Assembly (NCBI GenBank): GCA_026874595.1
Contig: CM049306.1
Location: forward strand, 93,425,642 to 93,489,641
DNA: 64,000 nucleotides
Reading direction: 5' to 3'
From: Sipunculus nudus
Taxonomy: Eukaryota; Annelida; Sipuncula; Golfingiida; Sipunculidae
Shown here: positions 51,382 through 63,022 of the stretch, piece by piece
Layout of the letters: each line of letters starts with the position of its first letter
Numbering within the stretch: position 1 is the stretch's first letter
Position numbers and translations under genes: made by a program
The notes under the pieces: model-generated
Told to the model about the DNA's origin: nothing
Databases searched by the model: none
Seen by the model: the letters and a program-made list of their open reading frames with translations, nothing else

Positions 51382-54300
51382 ATTATACTAGTATTTACAA
51401 AATTATATATTAAATACACAAACTGTGTTCTCATATTTCATGTATTCCTGCATTATTTGTGTTAGGATATTTAATACTTGTGCTTTTGCTGGTGGGTAGT
51501 CCCTATTTGTCATTACCAGTATTTATCATGTAATCATCTGGTTAACAGATTTCTAATCTTTTGATGAACAGTTATCAGCAGGAAATACTGGTTTTGTTTT
51601 TTTTTGATGATCTTGTAAGTTACAACATCATGATTACAAAAATGATTATTTAGGTAGAAGGAAGCCATGACAAAGTTGGTTATTTCGAACTATCGTAGCC
51701 TTCTCCATGAAGGTACCAGCTCTTCCCTTTGTCTGAATTGTTTCCAAAGGAATCGGGGCTTACCATTAACTACTGAAAGAACAATAGTGGTCAGGCAAGG
51801 AACAATACCTTTCAATCGCCCTACATGAATTTTTACACCCCCTATGTGTGATGATTGTATTACATTTCTCCTTACTATTAATAAATTGTACAGATACTCA
51901 TAGGTATTTAAAATAAAAATAACTTATTATCCATACATTTAATTTCATCAAGGAAAATGGCTCGCTGACAATCAGTTAAGACTCGGGTTTTGTGTTTATG
52001 TTTAACCCACTTCCCTAGTAAGGCCATTGGGAGGTATCTTTGCAGTATCACGGTTTTCTGGGACTTGCCCTGGGCAAGCAGTCAACTGGTAATGTCAAGC
52101 TTATAGGAATCTGTTATAATCATGTACACAAGTGGATTCTAGATTGTCATAGACCAGTTTTGCTCTGTTTCATCTATTCTATGTTCAATGTGATGTCTTT
52201 CATAAGATTCTACTACTATGTACAGAATAAGAAAATATTTCAGCATACACAGGATACATGCGAGGTTTGGATCAACAGGTAGAACAATTTAAAAGGGACT
52301 TGTATTCCGAGAAAGGGTTAATTTATGAGCGGGGATGCAATTTAAGAGAAACTCTTGCAGCATAACAAGATTGTACAAGATGAACAGTTTTTATGACAAC
52401 TAGAATATCATAAAACCTTTTAAACTGTAATTTCTGGTACCTCACATCTATGGGATGCACTAGCAGAAAATCGTGTGCTCCTCTAGAGGAAATATCACCA
52501 CGAGGTATCTCTGCAGAAATCTGACATACCACACCTTTGTAGAAAAGAGAGTCATTGAAAGCAAGAGTAAACTCAGTAGAAAGTGTTTCAGATGTTGCTT
52601 TATTTACAGATCTATTAATTAACATGGCACTGAAGGTGATGAATAATGGAGCCCTGATAATGTGAAACAAAAATTGTGTGCAAAACATACTGGTCATATA
52701 AACAGACGTGTGAAATGGAGAAAATAAACTAACATATTACATGTGTACAGGATTTTTGTGTGCAGCAATATGGAAATAAAATATTTTTAGGGGTCTTATT
52801 TTATAAACTGAAGAAACAAACAGGACCTCAATGGGACAAAGCACACCGTTTCCTCATTGTTAAACGAATGCAAGAAAAAATAAACCATAATAGTAAAACA
52901 ATTTTCTGCCCCTTTCCATATATAAAGAACACTAAGTAATCCATACAGCATGATTTTCCCCAGAGAAAACAAAATCCTGGTGCTCCCATCTTCAAAATAT
53001 ATACAATAAATCCTTTCTTGCAGCGTACTAAAATGGACAAGATTACAACCTTCCACCTTTTCTTCAGAGCTGAATGACAAAAGGGTTGCATCTGTGCTCT
53101 TAAATTTTCAGCCACTGATTAGACATGCAATTTTTTGGGAAAAAGGACAAAGTTGGAATGTACATGACAAATTAGTAATCACTATATAAAAGAAATAGTG
53201 ACTAGTCCGTAACAATTTAAAAAAAATACTGACCCATCTAGTCCACAGTGATCATGAATGAGAGAATATGAAGAAATAAGTTCTCTATCATTATTATCCA
53301 CTTTTGTCATGTTTATGGATCCATAACCTTCAATCAGTTTTCTTTATAAACAGTTTTAAACATTTATTGGAAAAAGGAATTTATGATTATCATGATGGTT
53401 TCTTTTAACTTACCACTTTCCAGTACTCGAAGTTACTATCTGGCTCATGGACTGCAACATGCTTTGCAGTCATCTAATGTTACATGAAGCCATTTCATAT
53501 TCTAATAGCTGCCACTTCAAAGTCAAGTACTAGTCATGTACTGCAACAATTTTAGTGATCCGCTCCAAAATGTGATCCGTAATTCCACTGCTACATAGTT
53601 TGTCATCAGTTGGTCACTGCCAAATGAAATTTCAGGCATTTAATATTAGCTGCTACAAAGTCGTATGAAAATGAGAAATACACATAATAAAAAAGCCCAG
53701 TACAATATCAATATATGTTGATTACAAATTGAGTATATCATTCTGGCAGTACTGATATAACACATCCCCAAATGTTGAGAATAAGGTACAGTTTAATGTA
53801 TGTTTTGATGATTGCAGCTGACACCGACAGATGTCTGATTGTAGTAAAGCACCAATGGTTGACATGTGAAGTGTTTGTATGTAGATAAAAATATGGAAGC
53901 CGATGTTTAAAACTTACCAGTAGCTCTGATAGCATAAAAAATGAAAAGCTCTGAATGGTCCCTCAGTCACAAATTAGTTTCAAAAGTAGCCTGTAGGGGC
54001 AACACAAAAGCACTGCTTGGTCAATAAATTTCATGGGGCATTATCAAGTTTCTCCAGGTTTAAGCAGCCCTGATTTACAGACAGATTATCAATATTACTA
54101 GAATTTTACCAATTCTTGTGTAGTTCACATAGTTCAAGACTGATGGTATTGCATTAGCCTCTTATCAAAATTTGTTGAATTTCTCTGGATTTATGGGAAG
54201 GTATGTATAATAACCCCCCCCCCCCTTCCAAAGGACCCACTTGCCATTATTCCTAAAAATTGTCCTTAACCTTCCTTGAATATTTTGATAAAAAGTCAAA

Positions 54301-54794
54301 ATCTTTGTTAAAATATTTTCTATGTAACAGATTAAGAAAAACTTTTGCATTTTGTTTTTGCTGCAAATGTATGAAAATCCTCTTGTGATATGGTCTTACA
54401 AGACATATTTGTCTGAAGGTGGTAACACTAATTCCTCTGGAATTGATAAATACTTGTGCCCACGTCTTTTTCTTCATGGATGCAAATATTTGCATGACAT
54501 GATATGACAACATTTCTGCCTGAAAATAACACTTATCTAACACAATCTGACACATTCTGATTCAGTTGATTTGTTATTATGTTAAGTTTTTGTGAGACAA
54601 CGAAGACTTCTGGGTTTTTGTCTTAACCATGTGAAATTATGAGTAGGGGCTCATATTTGAAAGTCATGCCCTATACAGTTCAATCACATGGATTCAGCCA
54701 GAAGCCACATAAACAAACTGCAAGTTTGGAGCATAAGAGTCCATGAGAAATGTCCCTGAGTTCAAGTTGGAATAAAACGGATGCCATGTGAATA
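51382..54794. other. Convergent intergenic region with 3' UTRs of DCTN1 (+) and the PC-esterase gene (-)
   Basis: A polyadenylation-type AATAAA at 51880-51885 could end DCTN1 about 500 bp after its stop. The rest likely includes the 3' UTR of the minus-strand gene. Open frames here (for example 52323-52697, minus) have no recognisable homology. A 12-C run lies at 54214-54225. Confidence 0.6.
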
Positions 54795-55767
54795 TCATAA
54801 ATTAAAGAGTGGCTTAAATAAACGGTTTTGTCTGATTGCAGGTTGGTTTAAATTGACAAGAGCATATGGGTGGTTTCTGACTGACTGTTGGCGAGTCTGG
54901 TGAACGCTGCCTCGGTAGTTATTCTGACTGTATGGCTGCCACTGATTTCCAGTACAATATTGTGGCTGTGTCTGCTGAAGTAGTCCTCTATTTATCTGCT
55001 GAGCAAGCTGTACCCCAAGCCCTGGCACAACATCTAATGATCCCATACAAGTCATTGAACCCTGCAGGTTTAGTAACCGAATTTGTTGACTGTTTAGCTG
55101 TTGGTACGGTGAAGCCAGGTTCGGCTGTGATGAGTACTGCTGGCCTGCACTGGTTAATGACGAAGGGTCCACGCTGAGGGACCGATGATGTGGTCTCCGG
55201 GAGTTTCCTCCGTAACGAATTTGACCATTCTCTCTTGTCTGGTTATTGTTGTTTTCACACACATTGTTCATACAATTCTGAGTATTGTTACTTCCATATA
55301 TCCAGGAGTCATCTGGGCCTTTGAAACCCTGTTTCTTCAGATTCTCGATTTCCGCTAAGCGGTCTTGTATGAACATTTTATTGCGGCAAGGTAATGGCAC
55401 CCCCCATGCTTCACATATGTGAGTCAGTATGTAGTTGCTCATCCTGCGATGTGCTGTATAATCCCAGTGTACGCCATCTTTCACACGACGGTGAATCTGC
55501 TGCCGAAAATAATAATGAAGGTCAAGGACATCATAACCATGATCCACCACTACCTGGGAAGCAAAGAAATTGGCCTCGAGGATATCCAGGCGCAGGGTCT
55601 CGTTCATGAACTCGATGCGTGGTATCATGAAGCCACCTCGGATGTTCCGGCCAATAGGAAGTGTGGTGTTCCAAATAACCAGGCAGTCCTCCGGCAAAAC
55701 TTCTTGAAAGCGTGTGAACAGCTTAACAAGGTTCTTCTTGTACTCATTCACTGATGAAGGTCCATAC
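54795..55767 (-). CDS. PC-esterase domain-containing protein (PCED1/FAM113-like), last coding exon
   Basis: On the minus strand the exon starts after the acceptor tttgtgcttgtag at 55768 with one base of a split codon. It then reads YGPSSVNEYKKNLVKLFTRF for about 323 aa to TGA. Residues 1-125 of the exon are the C-terminal half of an SGNH/GDSL-like hydrolase domain of the PC-esterase family. DCLVIWNTTLPIG resembles an oxyanion-side block, and VKDGVHWDYTAHR (D-G-V-H-W-D at about 55478-55461) holds the expected catalytic Asp and His. The rest is a Gln/Asn-rich, low-complexity tail ending LFKPLFNL. The Ser block must be in upstream exons, which are not within this window. The substrate is unknown for animal members. 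It converges on DCTN1. Confidence 0.88.
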
Positions 55768-55822
55768 CTACAAGCACAAAAGAACTTTTATCAGTGACAT
55801 GTTAAGGAGATGACCATGTAAA

Positions 55823-58800
55823 AACAAGGGACCCATGGGTCATGGCGCTCAGCTGAAGTTTGAAATTTTTGCAAATGCAAAATATGCAAAATATTCTATT
55901 GTAATGTTTTTTATATATACAAGCATATGAGAAGCCAAGAGGAAAGGGGCCCTCCTATTTGGTTATGGTAAAGTTTTAAATATATGATTGCAAAACTAAT
56001 ACTTTTGACAAGACTGTCATGAAGAAAAACAGTAATCTTTTTGAGATACTGTGATGCATATGAAAAATTTACAGATGGACAGGCAAGTGGACAGAATGGA
56101 ATAATACCTTTATTTCAATTTCAAGGGAATAATGCATTTTAGTTTATATTTAAGCCTATTTTTTAGCACATCCACTTTTTCAATTAACAGTTTTTATCAG
56201 ATTCATTTTATTTTATTTACAAGTTTAATAAATTTGTAATAAAAAAATTCTGAAAATATAAGTTAAAATATCAGAAATCTAAGTTGCAATCATTATTTAT
56301 TTATCCAGAGTGTAACTTATATCGGGTCATATTATGCATACACATATAAATTAATATTTTTACTTATATTAATCAAAATTTAATTGTATACCAAAAATTA
56401 GATCAAAATTTGTTAAATTTTTTTAAATATTGGCAAAAATATAAAATTGGTACCTTAAATTTTGCCCAACTTTGGCCATGGCACGTTTTTTTCCTGTAAG
56501 TACTGTGGATTTAATTTTCACACCATGTATACATAAGGATTTAATCTGTTAAAATCTGAAATTTAAAAATAAAAGCTGCAAAATTAGGCTAGTTATTGAA
56601 TTTTTTTGGAGGCTCTTGTTGTATTCCCTTACATTGTCAAGCAGTCCACTTTGATGACTGTAGGTCATTCAGTGCACATCTCTATGCTCCCCAGGCTGTT
56701 GACATAATTTTAGATGTCCCCAAAATCTCCTACCATACCGAAAATTGGGTCATTAGGACTTTGTTCAGGACTTCGAGATATTAAGGAAAAAAAAACTCCG
56801 TTTTCCATAAAAAAAGCCATTGTTACACTTCAGGGCTGCCTAATATCAAAACCACTGATCTGTTTTTGATCGTATTTAGGATTCACATTCTTTTATACAT
56901 TTTCTATGAACATACCAAAAATTAGGTTAGTATTGGGTATTATTTTGAAGTTATGGGCCAAAACATAATGCAATTTGTTAAAAAATCAGGAAATATATTT
57001 ACTCACATGAGAATTGCTGAACCTAGAGACTTTTTTTCAGGAATATAACTTTATTTAATCAAGATTCAATTGTTTACTCAAAATTAGATCTGAATTTTGC
57101 AAATTTTTCAAGTTATTAGCATAAATAAAAAATCAATACCTTAAATTTTGTCCAACTTTGGCACTGTTGATTTAATTTTCACAGCATATATACATAAGGA
57201 TTTAATCTTTTAAAATCTGAAATTTCAAAGAAATTGATTGGAAAGAATAGCTTTTATTCATGTTTTCATACACCATGTCAAGTATTGTTTACATCTAGCC
57301 CACCTAGTAGTACAGCCTTCACTTGCATTATGTAACCCACCCCAGGCAGCTTGTCTTGGGTCAGCTTGGCCACTACCAGCAGGCTTCCCCTCTGCTCTGC
57401 ACTCCCTCCCCCCCCCCCCCCCCCCCCCCAGATGGTGCATAAACTAGATGAATGTTATTATTTTCTGTATGTGATTCATTCTTATTCTAGGCTATGCTAC
57501 ATTTTAGATTTTGTATTGTACCACCAGGGTTACAATGATTAAAGTGTACATTTAATTGTGTCCACAAAGTGGTGTATTGCTATGAAAGTGTGGATGTTCA
57601 TGAGATAAGTAATTCCTTACTTCAGAGGAGTAAAAACTTCACCAGGTGTGAAATTGACTATTAATTTCAGTAATTAATTAAAACTTGGATAGTAATTAGC
57701 ACAATGATATTGTTTGTTTCTCATTCAACCAACAGTGTGTATACTTTATTTGAAAAGATGTTTTATTTTATCAAATTTACTGAATCTTTTATTTTATTTG
57801 GTGAATAAAATTAAGCAGGTACTGAAAACTCCAATGTGCAAAACTTTTTAATAGTGATTCAAGGAATATTCTTGTAGATGCCATGTTGTGGCATTATTTT
57901 CTTTTAAATTCAGTTTAAACATTTATGATTTAAAAATAATTAAATATATGTGTATGCATAATATGACCCAATATGAGCTACACTTGGGATATATGATGAT
58001 TGCAACTTTTGCAACAATTCTAATATTTTAACTTATAGTTTCAGTTTTTTACTCTGTATATATAATGATTGCAACTTTTGCAACAATTCTAATATTTTAA
58101 CTTATATTTTCAGGTTTTTTCATTTAAAATTTATAAAACCTGTAAATAAAAAAAATGATTCAGATAAAAACGTCTTAATGGAAAAAGTGGATATGCTTAA
58201 AAAAAATAGGCTTATATATAAACTTAAATGCATTATTCCCTTGAAAGTGAAATAAAGGTATTAGTCCATTCTGTCCACTTGCCTGTCCATCTGTAAATTT
58301 TCCATCTGTAAATTTTCATACATTACAGTATCTCAAAACTTTTACTGTTTTTCTTCATGACAGTCTTGTCAGAGTATTAGTTTGCAATCATATATTTAGA
58401 ACTTTACTATAACCAAGTAGGAGGGCCCTTTTCCTCTCAGCTTTTCATATTCTTATATAAATGAAAAACATTACAATAGAATATTTCTACATCCACCTTC
58501 GTGCTGCCCTCACTTTTCCCTTCTCCGAACCCCATCCCAAAGTCAGCCTCAGTAAGCAAGAACAAGATAAATCAGATATATTCATACTTTAATATTTTGT
58601 ATAACTATTCGTCCATAGGTACCTATGTACATGCCAGAAATTATGTCAATATTGTGTAATATGTAGACATAGTGGGCATCACAATAATGTACCTTGTCAA
58701 GACTAAAGAGATATTGTGTCATACAGTCACAAATTCATAAATCACTTCATCAGCATAGTTAATCATAACATCATATCTGTCAAATTGAAAGCTTGCAGAC

Positions 58801-59134
58801 TACCATACACTTTAGATCCTTCAACAAATAGCCTTATCATCATTCTACTACTGCTTATTACTGCTGTCATTGCATTCATATTTGCTCAAATATATCACAA
58901 TTTTCTACACCTCTTTAATAAATAAAAAATAAACCACTATATATGACTCTATTAATCCATCAGTCAGGTTATTTCATTTATCATTTACTCACGTATTACA
59001 TTACATTCCTTTATAATAGCCAAACATGTCCATGATATTCATAAGCTTTATCGACTTGATAAAGTATCACAGTGGAGAAACATTTATGGTCCAATCACGA
59101 TCAGCTGAGCGCCGTGACCCATGGGTCCCTTGTT
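55823..59134. mobile_element. 3.3-kb fold-back element with 34-bp terminal inverted repeats (copy 1)
   Basis: The ends at 55823-55856 and 59101-59134 are inverted repeats of 34 bp with one mismatch: AACAAGGGACCCATGGGTCA at the tip, CGCTCAGCTGA inside. The arms are also inverted over most of their length: 55905-56360 pairs with about 57950-58480 ('gatggacaggcaagtggaca' against its complement). The centre holds a direct repeat of about 680 bp period (about 56370 and 57050). No transposase was seen. A 22-C run lies at 57408-57429. Confidence 0.85.
57408..57429 (-). repeat. Poly-C tract of 22, potential G-quadruplex on the minus strand
   Basis: Uninterrupted C run inside fold-back copy 1. In the inverted copy 2 the same place has only GGGGGG (62585-62590), so the run expanded after the copies split or is an assembly length artefact. 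Confidence 0.9.
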
Positions 59135-59639
59135 ATATCACAAATGTTTAAAGTAAATTTAAAAGAAAATAATGCCAAAACATGGCATCTTCAAGATTAT
59201 TCTTTGAATCACTACTGAAAACTTTTGTATATTGGAGCTTTCAGTACATGCTTAATTTTATTCAAAGAAATAAAAGATTAAGTAAATCTGATAAAATAAA
59301 ACATCTTTTCAAATAAAGTATACACACTGTTGGTTGAATGAGGGACAAACATCATCATTGTGCTAATTACTATCTCAGCTATACTTTTTTACTGGAATAT
59401 TATTAATAGTCCATTTCACACCTGGTGAAGTTTTTACTCTTCTGAAGTAAAGAATTACTTATCTGATGAACATCCAGACTTTTATATAGCAATACACCAC
59501 TTTGTGGACACAATTAAATGTGCACTTTAATCATTGTAACCCTGGTGGTACAATACAAAATCTAAAATGTAGCACAGCCTAGAATAAGAATGAATCAAAT
59601 ACAGAAAACTAGATATTTCTTGCCACCGCAGGTGCCAAA
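59135..59639. repeat. Fragment of the fold-back family (copy 3, left piece)
   Basis: Runs parallel to 62092-62550 and complementary to 57480-57930 (shared 'aagtatacacactgttggttg' and 'cacctggtgaagtttttact'). It lacks the outer tip and is cut by the element at 59640; its continuation reappears at 60898-60972. Confidence 0.75.
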
Positions 59640-60894
59640 GTATCCCCAGACAATCCCCCCCCCCTTTAAGAATAGGCCCCCCATCTTCAGCAAGAATTAA
59701 TATCAGACCACACTCATAGAAAAGGTCACTCTCATAGAAAAGGTCATGACCCCAATTTCAATATACATCATCCCCTAACCCATGTCTATGTATATGCAAT
59801 AATATGAAAGAAATCTGTCCATATGTTTTTGACTTAAATTGCTCACAGTACTGTTAAGTGGCAATGATGGGGTATTAAACGGCACGAAAACAAGTAAAAG
59901 AATAACAGGTGGCGCTACCAGTTTCCAGTACATGACAATACTATCCGAGATCTTTGGTCAAGTTAATTTTTGGACCAATCAATGCATCCCTTATTGAGAT
60001 ATTAATGATTTTGTGTGATTTTCACCATATATGGCAATATTCAAGGTCAAGGCCACTCTCATATGAAAGGTCATGACCCCAATTTAAATAAACATCATCC
60101 AATAACCAATATCTATGTATATGCATAATATGAAAGAAATCTGTCCATTGTTATTTTGACTTATAATGCTCACAGTACTGTTCAGTGGCAATGATGGGGG
60201 TATTAAATGGCACGAAAACAAGTAAAAGAGTAACAGGTGGCGCCACCTGTTTCTGGTACATGACATTACTATCCAAGATCTTCGGTCAAGTTGATTTCTG
60301 GACCAATCCATGCATCCCTTATTGTGATATTAATGATTTTGTGTGATTTTCACCAAATATGGCAATATTCAAGGTCAAGGCCACTTTCATAGGAAAGGTC
60401 ATGACCCCATTTTAACAAAAAACATCATCCCATAACCCATATCTATGTACATGCATAATATAAAAGAAATCTGTCCATTAGTTTTTGACTTATAATGCTC
60501 ACAGTACTGTCAAGTGGCAATTTTGGGGGTATTAAATGGCATGAAAACAAGTAAAGAATAATAGGTGGCGCCACCAGTTTCTGGAACATGACAACCCTAT
60601 CAATGATCTTTGATCAACTTGATTTTGGGATCAATCCATGCAAGATTTCTTGAGATATCAAGATATCAAATATTTTCCTCTAAATTGGACCTATTCAAAG
60701 TCAAGGACACTCTTCTAGTCAAGGTCATGACCTCATTTTAAATAGGTGTCGTCCTCTCACCCATATCTATACATATACCAAGTTTGGTAAAGATCCGTGA
60801 ATTATTTTTTGAGTTATCGCGCCAACAAGATTTATATGCGGCGGCGGGGGACCGGTATGAAAACATAGTATCCCCCGACTTTGTCTGGGGATAC
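59640..60894. mobile_element. 1.25-kb element with perfect 14-bp inverted ends and internal 325-bp tandem units
   Basis: Ends GTATCCCCAGACAA (59640-59653) and TTGTCTGGGGATAC (60881-60894) are perfect inverted repeats. Inside, a unit of about 325 bp recurs (GGTCAAGGCCAC at 60049 and 60375, related starts near 59735 and 60697). Each has AGGTCATGACC and 'acaggtggcgccacc'. No coding capacity. It is nested in a fold-back family copy. Confidence 0.88.
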
Positions 60895-60897
60895 AAT

Positions 60898-60972
60898 AAA
60901 GTTACATCTCTGAAAAAAAGTCTCCAGCTTCAGCAATTCTCATGTTAAGTGAGTAAATATATTTCCTGATTT
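60898..60972. repeat. Fragment of the fold-back family (copy 3, right piece)
   Basis: Matches 62946-63022 and the complement of 56985-57055 ('cagcaattctcatgttaagt', 'gagtaaatatatttcctgat'). It is the other side of the copy split by the 59640-60894 element. Confidence 0.75.
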
Positions 60973-60975
60973 TAA

Positions 60976-63022
60976 AACAAGGGACCCATGGGTCACGGCG
61001 CTCAGCTGATCGTGATTGGACTATAAATGTTTCTCCACTGTGATACTATATCGAGTCATTAAAGCTTATGAATATCATGTACATGTTTGGCTATTATAAA
61101 GGAATGTAATGTAATATGTGAGTAAATGATAAATGAAATTACCTGACTGATGGATTAATAGAGTCAAATAAAGTGGTTTATTTTTTATTTATTTAGGAGG
61201 GGTTGAAAATTGTGATATATTTGAGCAAATATGAATGCAATGACAGCAGTAATAAGCAGTAGTAGAATGATGATAAGGCTATTTGTTGAAGGATCTAAAG
61301 TGTATGGTAGTCTGCAAACGTTCAATTTGACAGATATGATGTTATGATTAACTATGCTGATGAAGTGATTTATGAATATGTGACTGTATGACACAATATC
61401 TCTTTAGTCTTGACAAGGTACATTATTGTGATGCCCACTATGTCTACATATTACACAATATTGACATAATTTCTGGCATGTACATAGGTACCTATGGACG
61501 AATAGTTATACAAAATATTAAAGTATGAATATATCTGATTCATCTTGTTCTTGCTTACTGAGGCTGACTTTGGGATGGGGTTCGGAGAAGGGAAAAGTGA
61601 GGGCAGCACGAAGGTGGATGTAGAAATATTTTATTGTAACGTTTTTCATTTATATAAGAATATGAAAAGCAAAGAGGAAAGGGGCCCTCCTACTTGGTTA
61701 TAGTAAAGTTCTAAATATATGATTGCAAACTAATACTCTGACAAGACTGTCATGAAGAAAAACAATAAAAGTTTTGAGATACTGTGTTGCATATGAAAAT
61801 TTACAGATGGACAGGCAAGTGGACAGAATGGATTAATACCTTTATTTCACTTTCAAGAGAATAATGCATTTAAGTTTATATATAATCCTATTTTTTTAAG
61901 CAGATCCACTTTTTCCATTAAGAAGTTTTTATCTGAATCATTTTTTTATTTACAGGTTAATAAATTTTTAATTAAAAAACCTGAAAATATAAGTTAAAAT
62001 ATTAGAATTATTGTAAAAGTTGCAATCATTATATGTAAAGAGTAAAAAACATTTGGTCATATTATGCATACACATATATTTTATTATTTTTAAATCATAA
62101 ATGTTTAAACTGATTTTAAAAGAAAATAATGCCACAACATGGCATCTACAAGAATATTCCTTGAATCACTATTAAAAAGTTTTGCACATTGGAGTTTTCA
62201 GGATATGCTTAATTTTATTCACCAAAATAAAATAAAAGTAAATTTGATAAAATAAAACATCTTTTCAAATAAAGTATACACACTGTTGGTTGAATGAGGG
62301 ACAAACAATATCATTGTGCTAATTACTATCCAAGTTTTAATTAATTACTGGAATTAATAGTCAATTTCACACCTGGTGAAGTTTTTACTCTTCTGAAGTA
62401 AGGAATTACTTATCTCATGAACATCCACACTTTCACAGCAATACACCACTTTGTGGACACAATTAAATGTACACTTTAATCATTGTAACCCTGGTGGTTC
62501 AATACAAAATCTAAAATGTAGCATGTCCAAGAATAAAATAAAATACAGAAAAATTATAACATTCATCTAGTTTATGCACCAGCTGGGGGGATGAGTGCAG
62601 GGCAGAGGGGAAGCCTGCTAGTAGTGGCCAAGCTGGGCCAAGGTAAGCTGCCTGGGGTGGGTTACATAATGCAAGTGAAGGCTGTACTACTAGGTGGGCT
62701 AGATGTAAACAACACTTGACATGGTGTATGAAAACATGAATAAAAGCTATTCATTCCAATCAATTTCTTTTGAAAGTTCAGATTTTAAAAGATTAAATCC
62801 TTATGCATATATGCTGGGAAAATTAAATCAACAGTGCTAAAGTTGGACAAAATTTAAGGTATTGATTTTTTTTATTTATGCTAATAACTTGAAAAATTTG
62901 CAAAATTCAGATCTAATTTTGGGTAAACAATTGTATCTTGATTAAATAAAGTTATATTCCTGAAAAAAAGTCTCTAGGTTCAGCAATTCTCATGTTAGGT
63001 GAGTAAATATATTTCCTGATTT
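60976..63022. mobile_element. Fold-back element copy 2, inverted relative to copy 1
   Basis: Starts with the same 34-bp terminal repeat (60976-61009) and is the reverse complement of 56984-59134, including the Poly-C neighbourhood at about 62585. The match to copy 1 ends at 63022, where sequence starting AGCTCAGCTGACTATAAG begins. Confidence 0.85.

Noticed and set aside
52323-52697. 124-codon minus-strand frame downstream of the PC-esterase stop
   Set aside because: No recognisable domain, and it lies where the 3' UTR of that gene is expected.
58716-58925. A 69-codon frame with a hydrophobic segment that is open in both fold-back copies (also 61185-61394, minus)
   Set aside because: Both copies start at GTG rather than ATG. 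The few nucleotide differences between them (six codons) all change the amino acid, so there is no sign of selection on the protein. Shared openness is explained by recent common origin of the element.
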